From Sternotherus odoratus (Eukaryota > Chordata > Testudines > Kinosternidae): DNA of 64,000 nucleotides. The position numbers and the translations under genes were made by a program. This document shows, piece by piece, positions 37,313 through 48,870 of the stretch. The stretch covers positions 2,501 through 66,500 of the forward strand of contig JAVMKO010000010.1 of NCBI GenBank assembly GCA_032164245.1, read 5' to 3'. Each line of letters starts with the position of its first letter. Position 1 is the stretch's first letter. The notes under the pieces were generated by a model. That model was given only the letters and a program-made list of their open reading frames with translations. It was not told the DNA's origin and searched no databases.

Positions 37313-38539
37313 GTAATTACGCTATTTGAGGTTCCTAAAAAGGAAATGCTACCTAGACAGAAGACAGGAATCCACAGTAGGTGCAGTTGGAGGCTGCTGA
37401 AAGAGATACCTCAACGGTGCTGAGGGTTGTCTTTGTACTGTGAGAGGGTATTTGGGGGGGGGGGGGGGAGCTGCAGGAATGTAAATTACTTCACTGGTGC
37501 TTGAGGGCATATCTACAGCCTCACACTCAAAATGGAGGGCAGTGTAACTCCCTGTCACGCTGCCCAGGCAGCTGCCACAGTCCAGAGATACTGCACCATC
37601 CCCATGACCAACTTTAGGGAAAATCGCAACCTGTGCAAACTTATACTTTCCCCCAGACTACCCCCCACCTCCATCACCTGCACACCCCACTGCCTCCTCC
37701 AAGTGTTTAATTTACATAGACAAAGGTCACAGAGCTCAGCCCCAGCACACACTAATCATTGTATAAGCAGCCAGGGGTTGGCACCAAGCTCTTAAGGCAA
37801 CAACACCAACACCCCCTGCAGCATCACAGCATGCAGCTCAAGGGGGACTTCATGCTGTCACACAGGGGCCTGTATCTTGCCAGAGCTCACAGCCCTCTGG
37901 CCGCTCGTGGCTCGCCAGAGGCAACATTTCATATTTCGGGGGAAGGCAATTTTAAGCATGAGTCCAGGGGGCTATTTGAGGATCTCAAAACACCAGGTTT
38001 ATTGCACATAATAACTTGGATACAGTATTCCTGTCAGCTAAATCCTAATTCTTATATTTAAAAAACAATAAATTTAAAATGTGGCTTTAATTGGACTTTG
38101 TATATATATGTAAGTTTAGAAGCGTCAGGAGCTAATTCAGCAAGACATTTCCCCCTCCCAGGCTTGAAGGTGTCAGTTCTGGAGCGTTAACACAGATATC
38201 AGAAACACAAGTTTGATATTTTGTACTCTATCGTTGTATATATCTGTACTAAACTGAAAAAAAATAAGCAGAGTTTACTTAACACACACTATGTTACTGC
38301 CATTAGGTAGTCAAAATGAAGTAAATGCATTTTTAGTGCAGTAAAAAAACATTCACTAAAATAAACAAACAAACATGATTAATGTGTTGTTTTCTCTTTT
38401 ATTATGTAAGGAAATTATTTTTTCTAATTATTTTTGCATTTATGGTTACCAATCAAAATCATGTACATGACTCACTAACATTTGATTCCATCATGGCTAT
38501 TTGTATCATACATGGAACCGTATTTATTTTCAAACAAAT

Positions 38540-38567
38540 TTTAGTGATATTTGTAAAATAACTTAAC
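38540..38567. other. Inverted 28-bp segment (counterpart of 20504-20531)
   Basis: Exact reverse complement of the paralogous segment, with direct-orientation flanks. Confidence 0.9.
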
Positions 38568-39439
38568 AAGACAATTTGAAAATAAGCAACCTTCAGCTAG
38601 AAGCAGAATTTAATCTTCTAGCACGATACTATTATTTGATTGTCTGACTTTTATTATCATATTGTGCTTTGTCATTGTTATGTTAAATAATGAATGACAA
38701 TTATGCCAGCCAGGACAGGTTAGGCATTTTATAACTAATTTCTACTTAATTTTACTACTAAAAGAATTAAATTTACGAGCTGCACAGACCACAGAAAAAA
38801 ATAAACTAACAGAACTCTAATCCTTAAACTTTTAAATGAACCATGCACACATAGTCTCTGCAATTTTATACTTTGAAAGGAAGTGTGTGTGTTCGTCCGT
38901 CAATTGGACGAGGACCAACAACACCAACAGTACAAGTGTGTACTGGGGAGAGAGGCTGTGTGTGTTCGGTGAGTGAGAGACAGCACACACTCACTTTAAT
39001 CTAGAGGCTGTTCAGTCCAGCAGCACACTCAGAATCTCCCACTCATGACCCAGAGGCAACATCACAGACTTCTGTCACCCCCAGCCCCCCACCCCAGCTC
39101 AGCATAAACCATGTACAAAGACAGGGGGGCTTGTGACACCCCCCAACAGCAGTCCCTGCCCCCTGTGCAACAGACAAGATGTTCCCAGGACCAGTTTTAC
39201 CAGGGGGCTGCTCCAAGTGTGGGGAGGGGGGAAGAGTAGGTGCACTCGAACAGAGGGCACCAGGGAGCCATGGTCCTATTGCTTCTAATATTACTTTCTA
39301 CAAGCCATAAGAGCAAGAAACACCCTTCTTTCTCAGCAGGACAGTAATGAGGATACATCTTGTGTACCCATTCGTCCATATTCTCTCAGACATGTCCGGC
39401 TTTTTTGAGTTAAAAATAGCATGGGGGAATTTGGAAATA

Positions 39440-39856
39440 CAGTAAACCCTCGATTTAACGGACCCCGATTTAATGGACTTCGGATGCAACAGACAAAATT
39501 TCCGATGCATCCGAAATCCGTTATTCGGGGGCTGCCGGCTCCCGCCCAAGGGAGCCGGGCAGGAGCTGTCACTCCCCGCAGAGGTTGACAGCTCCCGCCC
39601 GGCTCCCCGCTGAGGGGAGCTGGGCAGGTGGGTTTGACAGTTGCGGGCAGGCTGACAGCTCCCGTCCGGCTCCCCGCTGAGGGGAGCCGGGGGGGAGGGG
39701 TTTGACAGCTCCCGCCGGGCTCCCCGCTTCGGGGAGCGGGGTGGGCGAGTTGACAGCTTCCGCCCGGGTCCCAGCAGCCGGGGTCCCGGGCGGGCGGGCT
39801 GACAGCTTCCGCCCGGCTCCCCACAGCGGGGACCCGGGTGGGCGGGCTGCTGGCTG
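39440..39856. mobile_element. Pogo/Tigger-like terminus with GC-rich tandem repeat
   Basis: Begins CAGTAAACCCTCGATTTAAC directly after TA, the expected pogo/Tigger terminus and target. The remainder (about 39525-39856) is a GC-rich repeat (GACAGCTCCCGCCCGGCTCC-like). The matching right terminus is not visible. The insertion lies at the same paralogous spot where module A has the Helitron end at 21381. Confidence 0.55.
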
Positions 39857-40467
39857 GGTCTGTAATCAGAATCTCTCTCTCCTCGCTAGTGGGGACAGTA
39901 TTTGTGACACACCTCATGCTCCAGGAGAAGTATTATTGATAAACAGCCCTTGTTTCTGTGGAAGGACAGTATTTGTGACACCACTCTTTTCCGGAGAGGA
40001 TAATTTTCAAGACACACTTCTTGTTCACACTCAGGACACTATTCAGTACACACCCTTGTTCCCAGGGGAGCATTACTGATATTCCCCCCCCCCCCCAGCA
40101 AGGAGTGTGTTAGTGTCCTCTGGAAAAGAGGGTGTGTCCTAAATACGGTCTTCATAAACCATCGCTTGGTGCCACAAGGGACAGTAATCAGAACACATCC
40201 CCTGTTCGCAGTAGGAGCACTTAATTATACACCCCGTCTTCTTGGAGGGGACACTATTCAAACCCAGCTCTTGGTCACAGGGGGGACACTTCAGAACACA
40301 CCATGTTTCTGCCAAGGGACAGTATTCAGACAACACATCTTGTTTTCAGGGGGCCTACAATTCATGACACACTCCCTTGTTTCTGGAGGGAATGGTATTC
40401 ATGACACACCCCTTGTTTCCAGCGGGGGCAGTATTCATGACACACCATGATTCTTCAGGGGACAGTA
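39857..40467. repeat. ~40-bp minisatellite, module B copy
   Basis: Aligns with 23010-23590. Contains a 32-bp inversion at 40113-40144 relative to 23264-23295, followed by about 50 bp absent from A. Confidence 0.85.
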
Positions 40468-40629
40468 CAGTGAAACCTCGATATAACGGACTAATTCGGG
40501 TGAGGGGGTGTCCGTTAAAGCCGAAAGTCCGTTATTTAATAATTTTTTTAAATTATTAAATAACGGACTTTCGGCTGACAATGGACACCCCCCTCGCCCG
40601 AATTAGTCCGTTATATAGATGTTTTACTT
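40468..40629. mobile_element. Palindromic pogo/Tigger-like MITE
   Basis: Starts CAGTGAAACCTCGATATAAC after TA. The whole 162 bp folds back on itself through a centre near 40548 (taataattttttt / aaattatta). The arms include the paired GAAAGTCCGTTATTTAATAA stretch. A perfect-looking hairpin of this kind is typical of MITEs. Confidence 0.8.
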
Positions 40630-40876
40630 TTAGTGAGCAGCCCGCCCGGTGCCAGCCAGCAGCCTGCCCGCCCACGACCCCGGCTGCTGGGACTCGGGCG
40701 GGAGCCGTCAACCCGCCCACCCGGGTCCTGGCTGCGGGGAGCCGGGCGGGGGGGTTGACAGCTGGGGGGGCGGGCGGGCGGGCTGACAGCTCCCACCCAG
40801 CTCCCCGCTGTGGGGGGCCGGGCAGGAGCCCACCCGCCCGGCTCCCCGCTGAGGGGAGCCGGGGGGGGGGGGGTGT
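40630..40876. repeat. GC-rich tandem repeat
   Basis: Same GACAGCTCCC/GAGCCGGGCGGG repeat as 39525-39856. Proline/alanine/glycine-rich frames (up to 138 codons) are artefacts. Confidence 0.6.
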
Positions 40877-40879
40877 TGA

Positions 40880-41519
40880 CAGCCCCTGGCTCACTTACCC
40901 CCCGAGTGAACCCGACAACCCCACCTCACCCCCCCCACCAACCGCAACACCCCCTGACCAATCCCAACACCCACACCTCACCACTCACCCACCCTGACAC
41001 CTTCCCACCCCCCCAGACCAAACCCAACACCCCCTGGCTCACTTACCCCCCGAGCAAACCCGACACCCCCACCTCACCCCCTGCCAACCGCAACACCCCC
41101 TGACCAACCCCAACACCCACCCCTCACCCACCCTGACAACTTCCCACCCCCCCAGACCAAACCCGACACCCCCCTCAGCTCACGGTGCACTGTGTAGCAC
41201 ACAGATTATTAAATACCCTGTTCGGTCGGGGGGTGAGGTGGGGGTGTCGGATTTGCTCAGGGGGTGAGGTGGGGGTGTCAGGTTCGGTCGTGGGGTGAGG
41301 TGGGGGTGTTGGGTTTGCTTGGGGGGGTCAGGTGGGGTTGTCGGGTTTGGTCGGGGGGTAAGTGAGCCGGGGGGTGTTGGGGTTGGTCAGGGGGGGGGTG
41401 GGAAGGTGTCGGGGTGGGTGAGGGGTGAGGTGTAGGTGTTGGGGTTGGTCAGGGGGTGTCAGCTGTCTGCCCCCTCCCCACCTCCGACTGACCCGAGCAA
41501 CGCCGGGCACTTATGCTAG
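40880..41519 (+). mobile_element. Helitron fragment with minisatellite
   Basis: Ends in the Helitron 3' hairpin (cccgagcaacgccgggc) and CTAG 41516-41519 followed by T. The body is C-rich minisatellite (40885-41180), a short unique core (41183-41218), then G-rich minisatellite (41218-41460). The core is the reverse complement of 35393-35433, so the interior appears inverted relative to the Helitron at 34486. The 5' end is missing. Confidence 0.65.
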
Positions 41520-41804
41520 TTAACTTTAAAACTACTGGATTCCCCAAACTCACCAGGATAGAGAAAAAAATCATGGCCATTTGCAACTATTTAAAAAGTC
41601 GCCCTGGACAGCGCTTTAAACCCCAAAATGCCGGACATGTCCAGGAAAAAACGGACACATTGTAACTGTAATCCCCCCACCCCTCTCTGTGAACAGAGAC
41701 TCAGTGATCATTTATCTCATGGAGCAACAGTGATATCAGTTACCCAGTCGGGTTAATGCACAAAGCAGTTCCCTCATGGAGCAACAGTGACCATAGCTGG
41801 CCAC
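41520..41804. other. Module boundary with unassigned repeat remnants
   Basis: The first 44 bp match 25706-25748. 'gccggacatgtccaggaaa' at about 41630 contains a palindrome. No gene. Confidence 0.4.
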
Positions 41805-42513
41805 TTAGGGTATGGCTAGACTGAAGATTGTAGCGTGTTTATTTGTAGCGCTTCCCAATGTAGCACAATTGGTATCCCGCTAGAGACTGTACAAATTGAA
41901 ACTTTGTAGCGCAAGATAATGGCTACATTAATGGTGCTTCTGCCGGCAGTAGCAGTTGCGGGATAGGGCAGGTATCCCAGCATTCAGCTGGGTGCAACGT
42001 GTTTTGCAAAGGAGGGGGCCGAGGGGGAACTGGGAAGTTGTTCACAGGGAGATGAGATCTGGCTGTCAGTTACTTTTCCTTAGCGAAAACTGACAGGCTG
42101 TCTATTTCAGACACACAGCTCCGTCTGCAAGCATTTTCACTGGTTATTTGCTGTGTTAGTTGTTAGAGAGAAACTGCAAAGCTACTTCCGCCTTTATAAA
42201 AACAAAACCTCACATCATTTGCCTTACATGGCAAGTTCATTGTCTTTAAGGGCTTGCTGATGGCCCTCAATGGGGTGCTGATAGCTTTCCATGGCTTGGA
42301 GGCATGCAAGAGATCTGATGGGTGTCCACATTCCCACCCTTGTGCTACAACGTTAGCGCAAAAAGGCTTATCCCTCTTGAAAAGGAGGTTTAACACTTGC
42401 GCTGTAAAAGGGGAGTCATTGCGCTAAATCTCCCTTTGAAGTGTGTTCGGTAGGAAAATTATAGCGCTAAAGGAGGGTTTTGGCGGTGCAAAGCGCCAGT
42501 CTAACCCTGGCCT
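41805..42513. mobile_element. Probable DNA-transposon MITE
   Basis: Imperfect terminal inverted repeats: TTAGGGTATGGCTAGACTG at the left and CCAGGGTTAGACTGG (minus strand) at the right. Related sequence (tggagcaacagtga / tggagcaacagacc) lies outside both ends. Family uncertain; no transposase. Confidence 0.45.
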
Positions 42514-42654
42514 TTGTGTAAATTACACAGAACATTTCCTTAATGGAGCAACAGACCATTTCCTTAAGGAGCCACAGTGACACTGGGTGTTGTGATACAG
42601 CAGAGCCAGAGAGCAGCAGCAGAGTGGCAGATGGGAGGTATATACACTCTAGGA
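42514..42654. other. Short unassigned linker
   Basis: No repeat or gene recognised except a weak duplication of the flank near 41770. Confidence 0.4.
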
Positions 42655-42928
42655 CAGGGGTTGGCAACATTTCAGAAATGGGGTGCAGAGTCTTCATTTA
42701 TTCACTCTAAAATAAGTTTGGAGGGGCAGTAATACATTTTAATTGTTTGAGAAGGTCTCTTTCTATAAAAAAAAGTCTTTAATATACAACTAAACTATTA
42801 CTGTACATAAAGTAAATATATTTTTAAAATGTTTAAGAAGCTCCACTGAAAATTAAATTAAAAGGCAGAGCACCTGGCCAGTGGCCAGGACCCAGGCAGT
42901 GTGAGTGCCACTGAAATCAGCTCGTGTG
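42655..42928. mobile_element. hAT-like repeat, right end missing
   Basis: Begins CAGGGGTTGGCAACATTTCA, a hAT-type terminus, and continues into the 'cttcatttattcactctaa' body. It stops at the module C end block, exactly as the copy at 25749-25988 does. Confidence 0.65.
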
Positions 42929-43180
42929 AGGACTTCCAACTACACAAATGGAAGTAGCTTCCTAGGAGAAAGAAAAAACACACACACACACACACCCCCA
43001 AGTGACATGCACCCAGTGAAACAGTTGCCATCTTGACACAGGACAGCCCAACACAAAGACACAATCAATAACCATACTTAACATGCAAACCACTTCCACT
43101 TTGGAAAACAAGTACTTAATATTCCTCACAGTCATACTTCCACTTAACTGGTTATTTGCTGAATTGGATCCAGATGCACC
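42929..43180 (-). repeat. Conserved end block of module C
   Basis: Homologous to 12475-12792 and 25989-26311, with a CA run near 42975-42995. On the minus strand it lies just past an acceptor-like TTACTTGCAG and is open for about 60 codons here, but not in A. Confidence 0.7.
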
Positions 43181-45985
43181 TGCAAGTAACAACAAGCTTG
43201 AGTGAAAACCTACTCACAAAGCTCCCAACTACACGCTATGAAATATGACCTCACCTGTATACTGCTTCATGAAGAAAAGGAACATCTACTACACTCTACA
43301 TCCCCTCACAGAAGCCCCCCGCGACCCCAAATACTATCATGCACATACTGGTGGCCTTCCCCCTTTCCCTCCACCACTGACACCCATAGCTAACTAGGAT
43401 GCTCACATCCTCCTCAGAAAACCAACACCCAGCAGAGGAGAAAAGAAGGATGAAGTGGTGACCCATCATGTAAACCAGCGCTGTGTGTGAGAGAGAAGAA
43501 CTGAGAACGGAGCATCTCTAGTTAGACAGGTCACTCTCCCAGCAATCAACCTTCCCTCAGGGGACTCATGCTCCCTCCATACAACCACCTCCCACCCACC
43601 CCTCATGAGTCCATTAAGAAAGGGCAAAGTTTAGAAGACTCTCATTCCCAAACAAGGAGCCTCAACAGCACAAGTTCTGCTGACCCTCAAACCCTTCGGC
43701 AGATACTTAACTTAGACAGCTTCTCCCACTCAAGATCTTCTTCCCCTTTATATACGGACCTTCATTACCATACATTGGCATGCATTCTGCGATGCTGTGA
43801 CAGTCAGTCAGTCAAAGAGAAGTAGTCACGACCCTCCACGACACTGTATCAGATCTGAATGCATCTGCAAATCCAAACAAAGCTTGACTACAAATCTATT
43901 CATAAAGCACCCAACTATGTGATATGAAAGAACATCGCACCTGCATACTGCTTCCTGAAGAGAGAAGGAACATCTACTACACTAACCCCCCCCCCCTCAG
44001 AGAAGCCCCTCCTACCCCCAACGCTCTGATCCAAATACTGGTGGCCTTTCCCCTTTCTCTACACCACAGGGGCCCCATCATTAGCTAGGATGCTCACATC
44101 CTCCTCAGAAAAACCAACACCCAGCAGAGGAGAAAAGAAGGATGAACCGGTAACCCATCATAAACGCAGCATTGTGTGAGAGAGAAGAACTGAGAATGGA
44201 GCATCTCTAGTTCAACAGGTCATTCTCCCATCAATCAGCCTTCCCTCAGGGGAAACTCATGCTCTTCCATACAACAAACCTCCCACCCACCCCTCATGTG
44301 CCCATTAACACATTTTAGAGGATTCCATCCCTAAACAAGAAGCCTCAACAGCACAAATACTTACCACCATCAAACCCTTCACAGATACTTAACTTTGGAC
44401 AGCCACTCTCAGATCTTGTTTTTCTTTTTACACTGGCCTTCTCTCCCATACACCAAACACCCATACAACAGTGCCATGACAGTCAAAGAGAAGTAGTCAC
44501 AACCCTCCACAGAACACCACATTGCAGTACCAGATCCAGATGCATCTGAAAATAAAAACAAGCTTGACTGCAAACCTACTCAGAAACCTCCTAACTACAC
44601 AATATGAAATATTTCCTCACAGGCATACTGCTTCCTAAAGAGAATGAATGTCTACTACACTCTACACCCCCCTCAGAGAAGCCCTCCACCTTCACCATGG
44701 CCATCCACAAACTGGTGGCCCTCCCACCTTCCCTCCAACACAGGGGACCATCACTAACTTGAATGCTCACATCCTCCTCAGAAAACTAACACCCAATAGA
44801 GGAGAAAAAGAGAACAAAGCAGTGACCCATCATGCAACCCCAGTGCTGTGCGTGACAGAAGAACGGAGAATGGAGCATCTCTAGTTAGAGAGGTCACTCT
44901 CCCAGAGATCAATCTTCCTCCAGGGAAAACACACACACTTCCTCCATATAATGAGCTCCCTCTTGTGCCCATTAAGAATGGGCAGAGTTTAGCCAACTCC
45001 TACCCCAGGCAAGAAGCCTCCACAGCACAAATACTTCTCACCATCACATCCTTCAGCAGATACTTAACTTTGACCACCGCTCCCACTCTCCAGGTCTTCT
45101 TTTCCTTTGTACGCTGGACTTCTCACCCATATGCCAACATCCATACAGCAATGCCGTGAGAGTCAAAGAGAAGTAGTCACGACTCTCCACAGAAGGACAC
45201 AACACAGTACCGGATCCAGATGCACCTGCAAGTACAAACAAACCTTCACTACAAATCTGCTCACATAGCAACCCATCAACTGTAACAACCATTACATGAA
45301 AGATGGCCTCACCTGCATACTAAACATAAGGAACACCTACTATCCATTACATACACACCCCTCAGAGAAGCATCCACCCACCCCCAAACACTTATCCACA
45401 TATTGCTGCCAGCCCTCATGCTCACCATAGCAGGGGACCATCAGTAACTAGGATGCTCACATTTTCCTTGGAAAACCACAACCATGTAGATGACAAACAA
45501 AAGACAAAGTTGTGACCTGTCATGCAAATCCAGTGCTGTGTGTCAAAAAAAGACCTGAGAACAGAGTGTCTCTAGTTAGAGATAGGTCACTCTCCCAGGA
45601 ATCAACCCTCCCTGAGGGGAAACTCACACTCCTTCTGTACAACAAGCTACTGCCCACCCCTCATGTGCCTATTAAGAACACAAAACAGGTTAGAGGACTC
45701 CCACCCCTAAACAAGAAGCCTCAACAGCACACATACTTTGGACCATCAAACCCTCCAGCAGATACATAAGTTTGACAGCCACTCCCAAGATATTCTTTGC
45801 CTTTGTATGTGGGCCTTCGCTCTCAGCCATCAGCATCCATACAACGGTCAAAGAGAAGTAGTCATGACCCTCCATGGAATGAGACTGCTCGGTACCTGAT
45901 CTCAAGTCATCTGCAAATAAAAAACAAAGATTAACTCTACTCACGCTGCTCCCAAAAAGCACAATATCAAAGATGACCTCACCTA

Positions 45986-46122
45986 CCCTGTTTCCCCGAA
46001 AGTAAGACATCCCCTGAAAATAAGACGTACTTCCAGTTTTGCCTCTCGTTGTAATATAATGTAATGTAATTTTGGGAGCAAAAATTAATATAAGACACTG
46101 TCTTATTTTCGGGGAAACACGG
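45986..46122. mobile_element. Tc1/mariner-type palindromic MITE
   Basis: Inverted ends CCCTGTTTCCCCGAAAGTAA and, on the opposite strand, CCGTGTTTCCCCGAAAATAA are flanked by TA (45984-45985 and 46123-46124). The paralogous cassette near 50094 (cacctacatatgacttcctt) lacks it, giving an empty site. Confidence 0.88.
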
Positions 46123-46935
46123 TATATATGGCTTCCTTGACAGGGAACACCTACTACACATTACATCCCCCTCACAGAACCCTACCCCAAACACTCTTCC
46201 ACGTGGAAAATGGCTAATTTTCTACAGACAGACATCCCCTTTTCCCTACACCACAGAGGCCCATTGCTAACTAGGATGCTCATATCCTCAGCCATGTAGA
46301 AGAGAACTCAAGAATGAAGTTGTGACCAGTGATGCAAACCCAGTGCTGCACAAGAGAGAATAACTGAGAACAGAGCATCTCTAGTTACAGACAGGTCACT
46401 CTCCCAGCAAATCAACCCTCCCTCAGGGGAAACTACCACTGTACAACAAACAAGCTCCCAACCACCCCATATGTGCCCATTAAGAACGGGAACAGTTTAG
46501 AAGACTCCCGCCCCTAAACAAGAAGCCTCAACAGCAAAAAAATTTCTGTCCCTCAAACCCTTCAGCAGATACATAACTTTGACAGCCGCTCCCAAGATCT
46601 TTTCCTTTGTACACTGGCCTTCTCTCCCATACTTCAACAGGTGTACAGTAATGCCGTGACAGTCAGTCAAAGAGACTGAGTCACAACCCTCCATGAAACA
46701 GCACAATGCAGTACTGATCTCCATGCATCTGCAATTACAAACAAAGCTTTTCTACAAATCTACTCACATAAAAACCCATCAACCCTAACCACCCATCAAC
46801 CCCAACATGTAAGATAACTGCACCTTCATAGTAAACAGAAGGAACACCTACTATCCATGAGACTGCCACCCACCCCCCTCACCAGAGAAGCACCCACCCA
46901 CGCATCCACATATTGCTGCCCCCAACATGCTCACC

Positions 46936-48870
46936 ACAGCAGGGAACCATCGCTAACTAGGATGCTCATATTCTCCTTGGAAAACCACAATCAGGTAGAA
47001 GATGGACAAAGGATAAAGTAGTAACCTATCATGCCAACCCAGTGTTGTGTTGTCTGAGAGAAGAACTGAGAATGGAGCATCTCTAGTTAGAAAGGTCACT
47101 CTCTAAACAATCAACCTTCCCGTAGCAAAAACCTCACACTCCCTCTGTACAACAAGCAGCTCCCACCCACTCCTCAAGTGCCCATTAACGGGGAAAGGTT
47201 ATGGGACTCCCACCCCTAAACAAAAGAATCTTCTGCCCTTCTGCACACACTTAACTTTGACAGCTGCTCCCGCTCTCAACATCTTCTTTTCATTTGTACG
47301 CTGGCCTTTTCTCCCATACGTCTACATCCACACAGCGATGCCATGACAGTCAAACAGAAATAGTCACGACCCTCCATGGACCACAACACAGTGGTCTGGA
47401 TCCAGATGCATCTGCAACTACAAACAAACCTTCATTGTGAACCTCCTCACATAGCACCCAACTACACAATATAAAAGAAGACCTAACCCACATACTAAAT
47501 AGAAGGAACACCAATTATCCATTACACCCCCCCACCTCAGAGAAGCACCACCCACTCCAGACACTCATCCACATATTTCTGCCCACCACAGCAGGACTTT
47601 CCCCTGAGGGAAGGTTCATCTAACTAGGATGCTCACATTCTCCTTGGAAAACCACAACCACATACAAGATGGCCAAAGAATGAAGTGGTGACCTGTCATG
47701 CAAACCCAGTGCTGTGCGTGAGAGAAGAACTGAGACTGGAGCATCTCTAGTTACAGACAGGTCACTGTCCCAGCAAAAAAAACACTTCCTCCATACAATG
47801 AGCTCCCTCCTGTGCTCCTTAAGAACAGGCAGAGTTTAGCCAACTCCCACCCCTAAGGAAGAAGCCTCCACAGCACAAATACTTAACTTTGACCACCACT
47901 CCTGCTCTCAAGATCTTCTTTTCCTTTGTATGCTAGACTTCTCACCCATATGCCAACGTTCATACAGCAATGCCGTTGGCGTCAAAGAGAAGTAGTCATG
48001 GCCCTCCACAGAAGGAGACAGCACAGTGCCGGATCCAGATGCATCTGCAAGTACAAACAAACTTTCACTACAAATCTACTCACATAACAACTCATCAGCC
48101 ACAACATGAAAGATGACCTCACCTGCCTACTAAACAGAAAAACTACTATCCATTACACACGCACTCCCCTCAGAGAAGCACCCACTCACTCCAAACACTC
48201 ATCCACATATTGCTGCCCCCAACATGCTCACCACAGCAGGGGACCATCGCTAACTAGGATGCTCATATTCTCCTTGGAAAACCACAATCAGGTAGAAGAT
48301 GGACAAAGGATAAAGTAGTAACCTATCATGCCAACCCAGTGTTGTGTTGTCTGAGAGAAGAACTGAGAATGGAGCACCTCTAGTTAGAAAGGTCACTCTC
48401 TAAACAATCAACCTTCCCGCAGCAAAAACCTCACACTCCCTCTGTACAACAAGCAGCTCCCACCCACTCCTCAAGTGCCCATTAACGGGGAAAGGTTATG
48501 GGACTCCCACCCCTAAACAAAAGAATCTTCTGCCCTTCTGCACACACTTAACTTTGACAGCTGCTCCCGCTCTCAACATCTTCTTTTCATTTGTACGCTG
48601 GCCTTTTCTCCCATACGTCTACATCCACACAGCTATGCCATGACAGTCAAACAGAAATAGTCACGACCCTCCATGGACCACAACACAGTGGTCTGGATCC
48701 AGATGCATCTGCAACTACAAACAAACCTTCATTGTGAACCTCCTCACATAGCACCCAACTACACAATATAAAAGAAGACCTAACCCACATACTAAATAGA
48801 AGGAACACCAATTATCCATTACACCCCCCCACCTCAGAGAAGCACCACCCACTCCAAACACTCATCCACA
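46936..48870. repeat. Higher-order duplication inside array C
   Basis: About 46942-47560 and 48238-48860 are almost identical (offset about 1,297 bp, two cassettes), far closer than neighbouring cassettes, showing recent two-unit amplification. Confidence 0.75.

Larger units (their letters stand above)
36909..39437. repeat. Segmental duplication B2 (pairs with 18214-21370)
   Basis: Direct near-identical copy of A2. It lacks the hAT insertion. It also lacks ~90 bp after 'gcatcacagc' (37824-37832), a deletion that may have used the short repeat AGC; module C retains that piece. It has a 28-bp inversion at 38540-38567. No gene seen. Confidence 0.9.
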
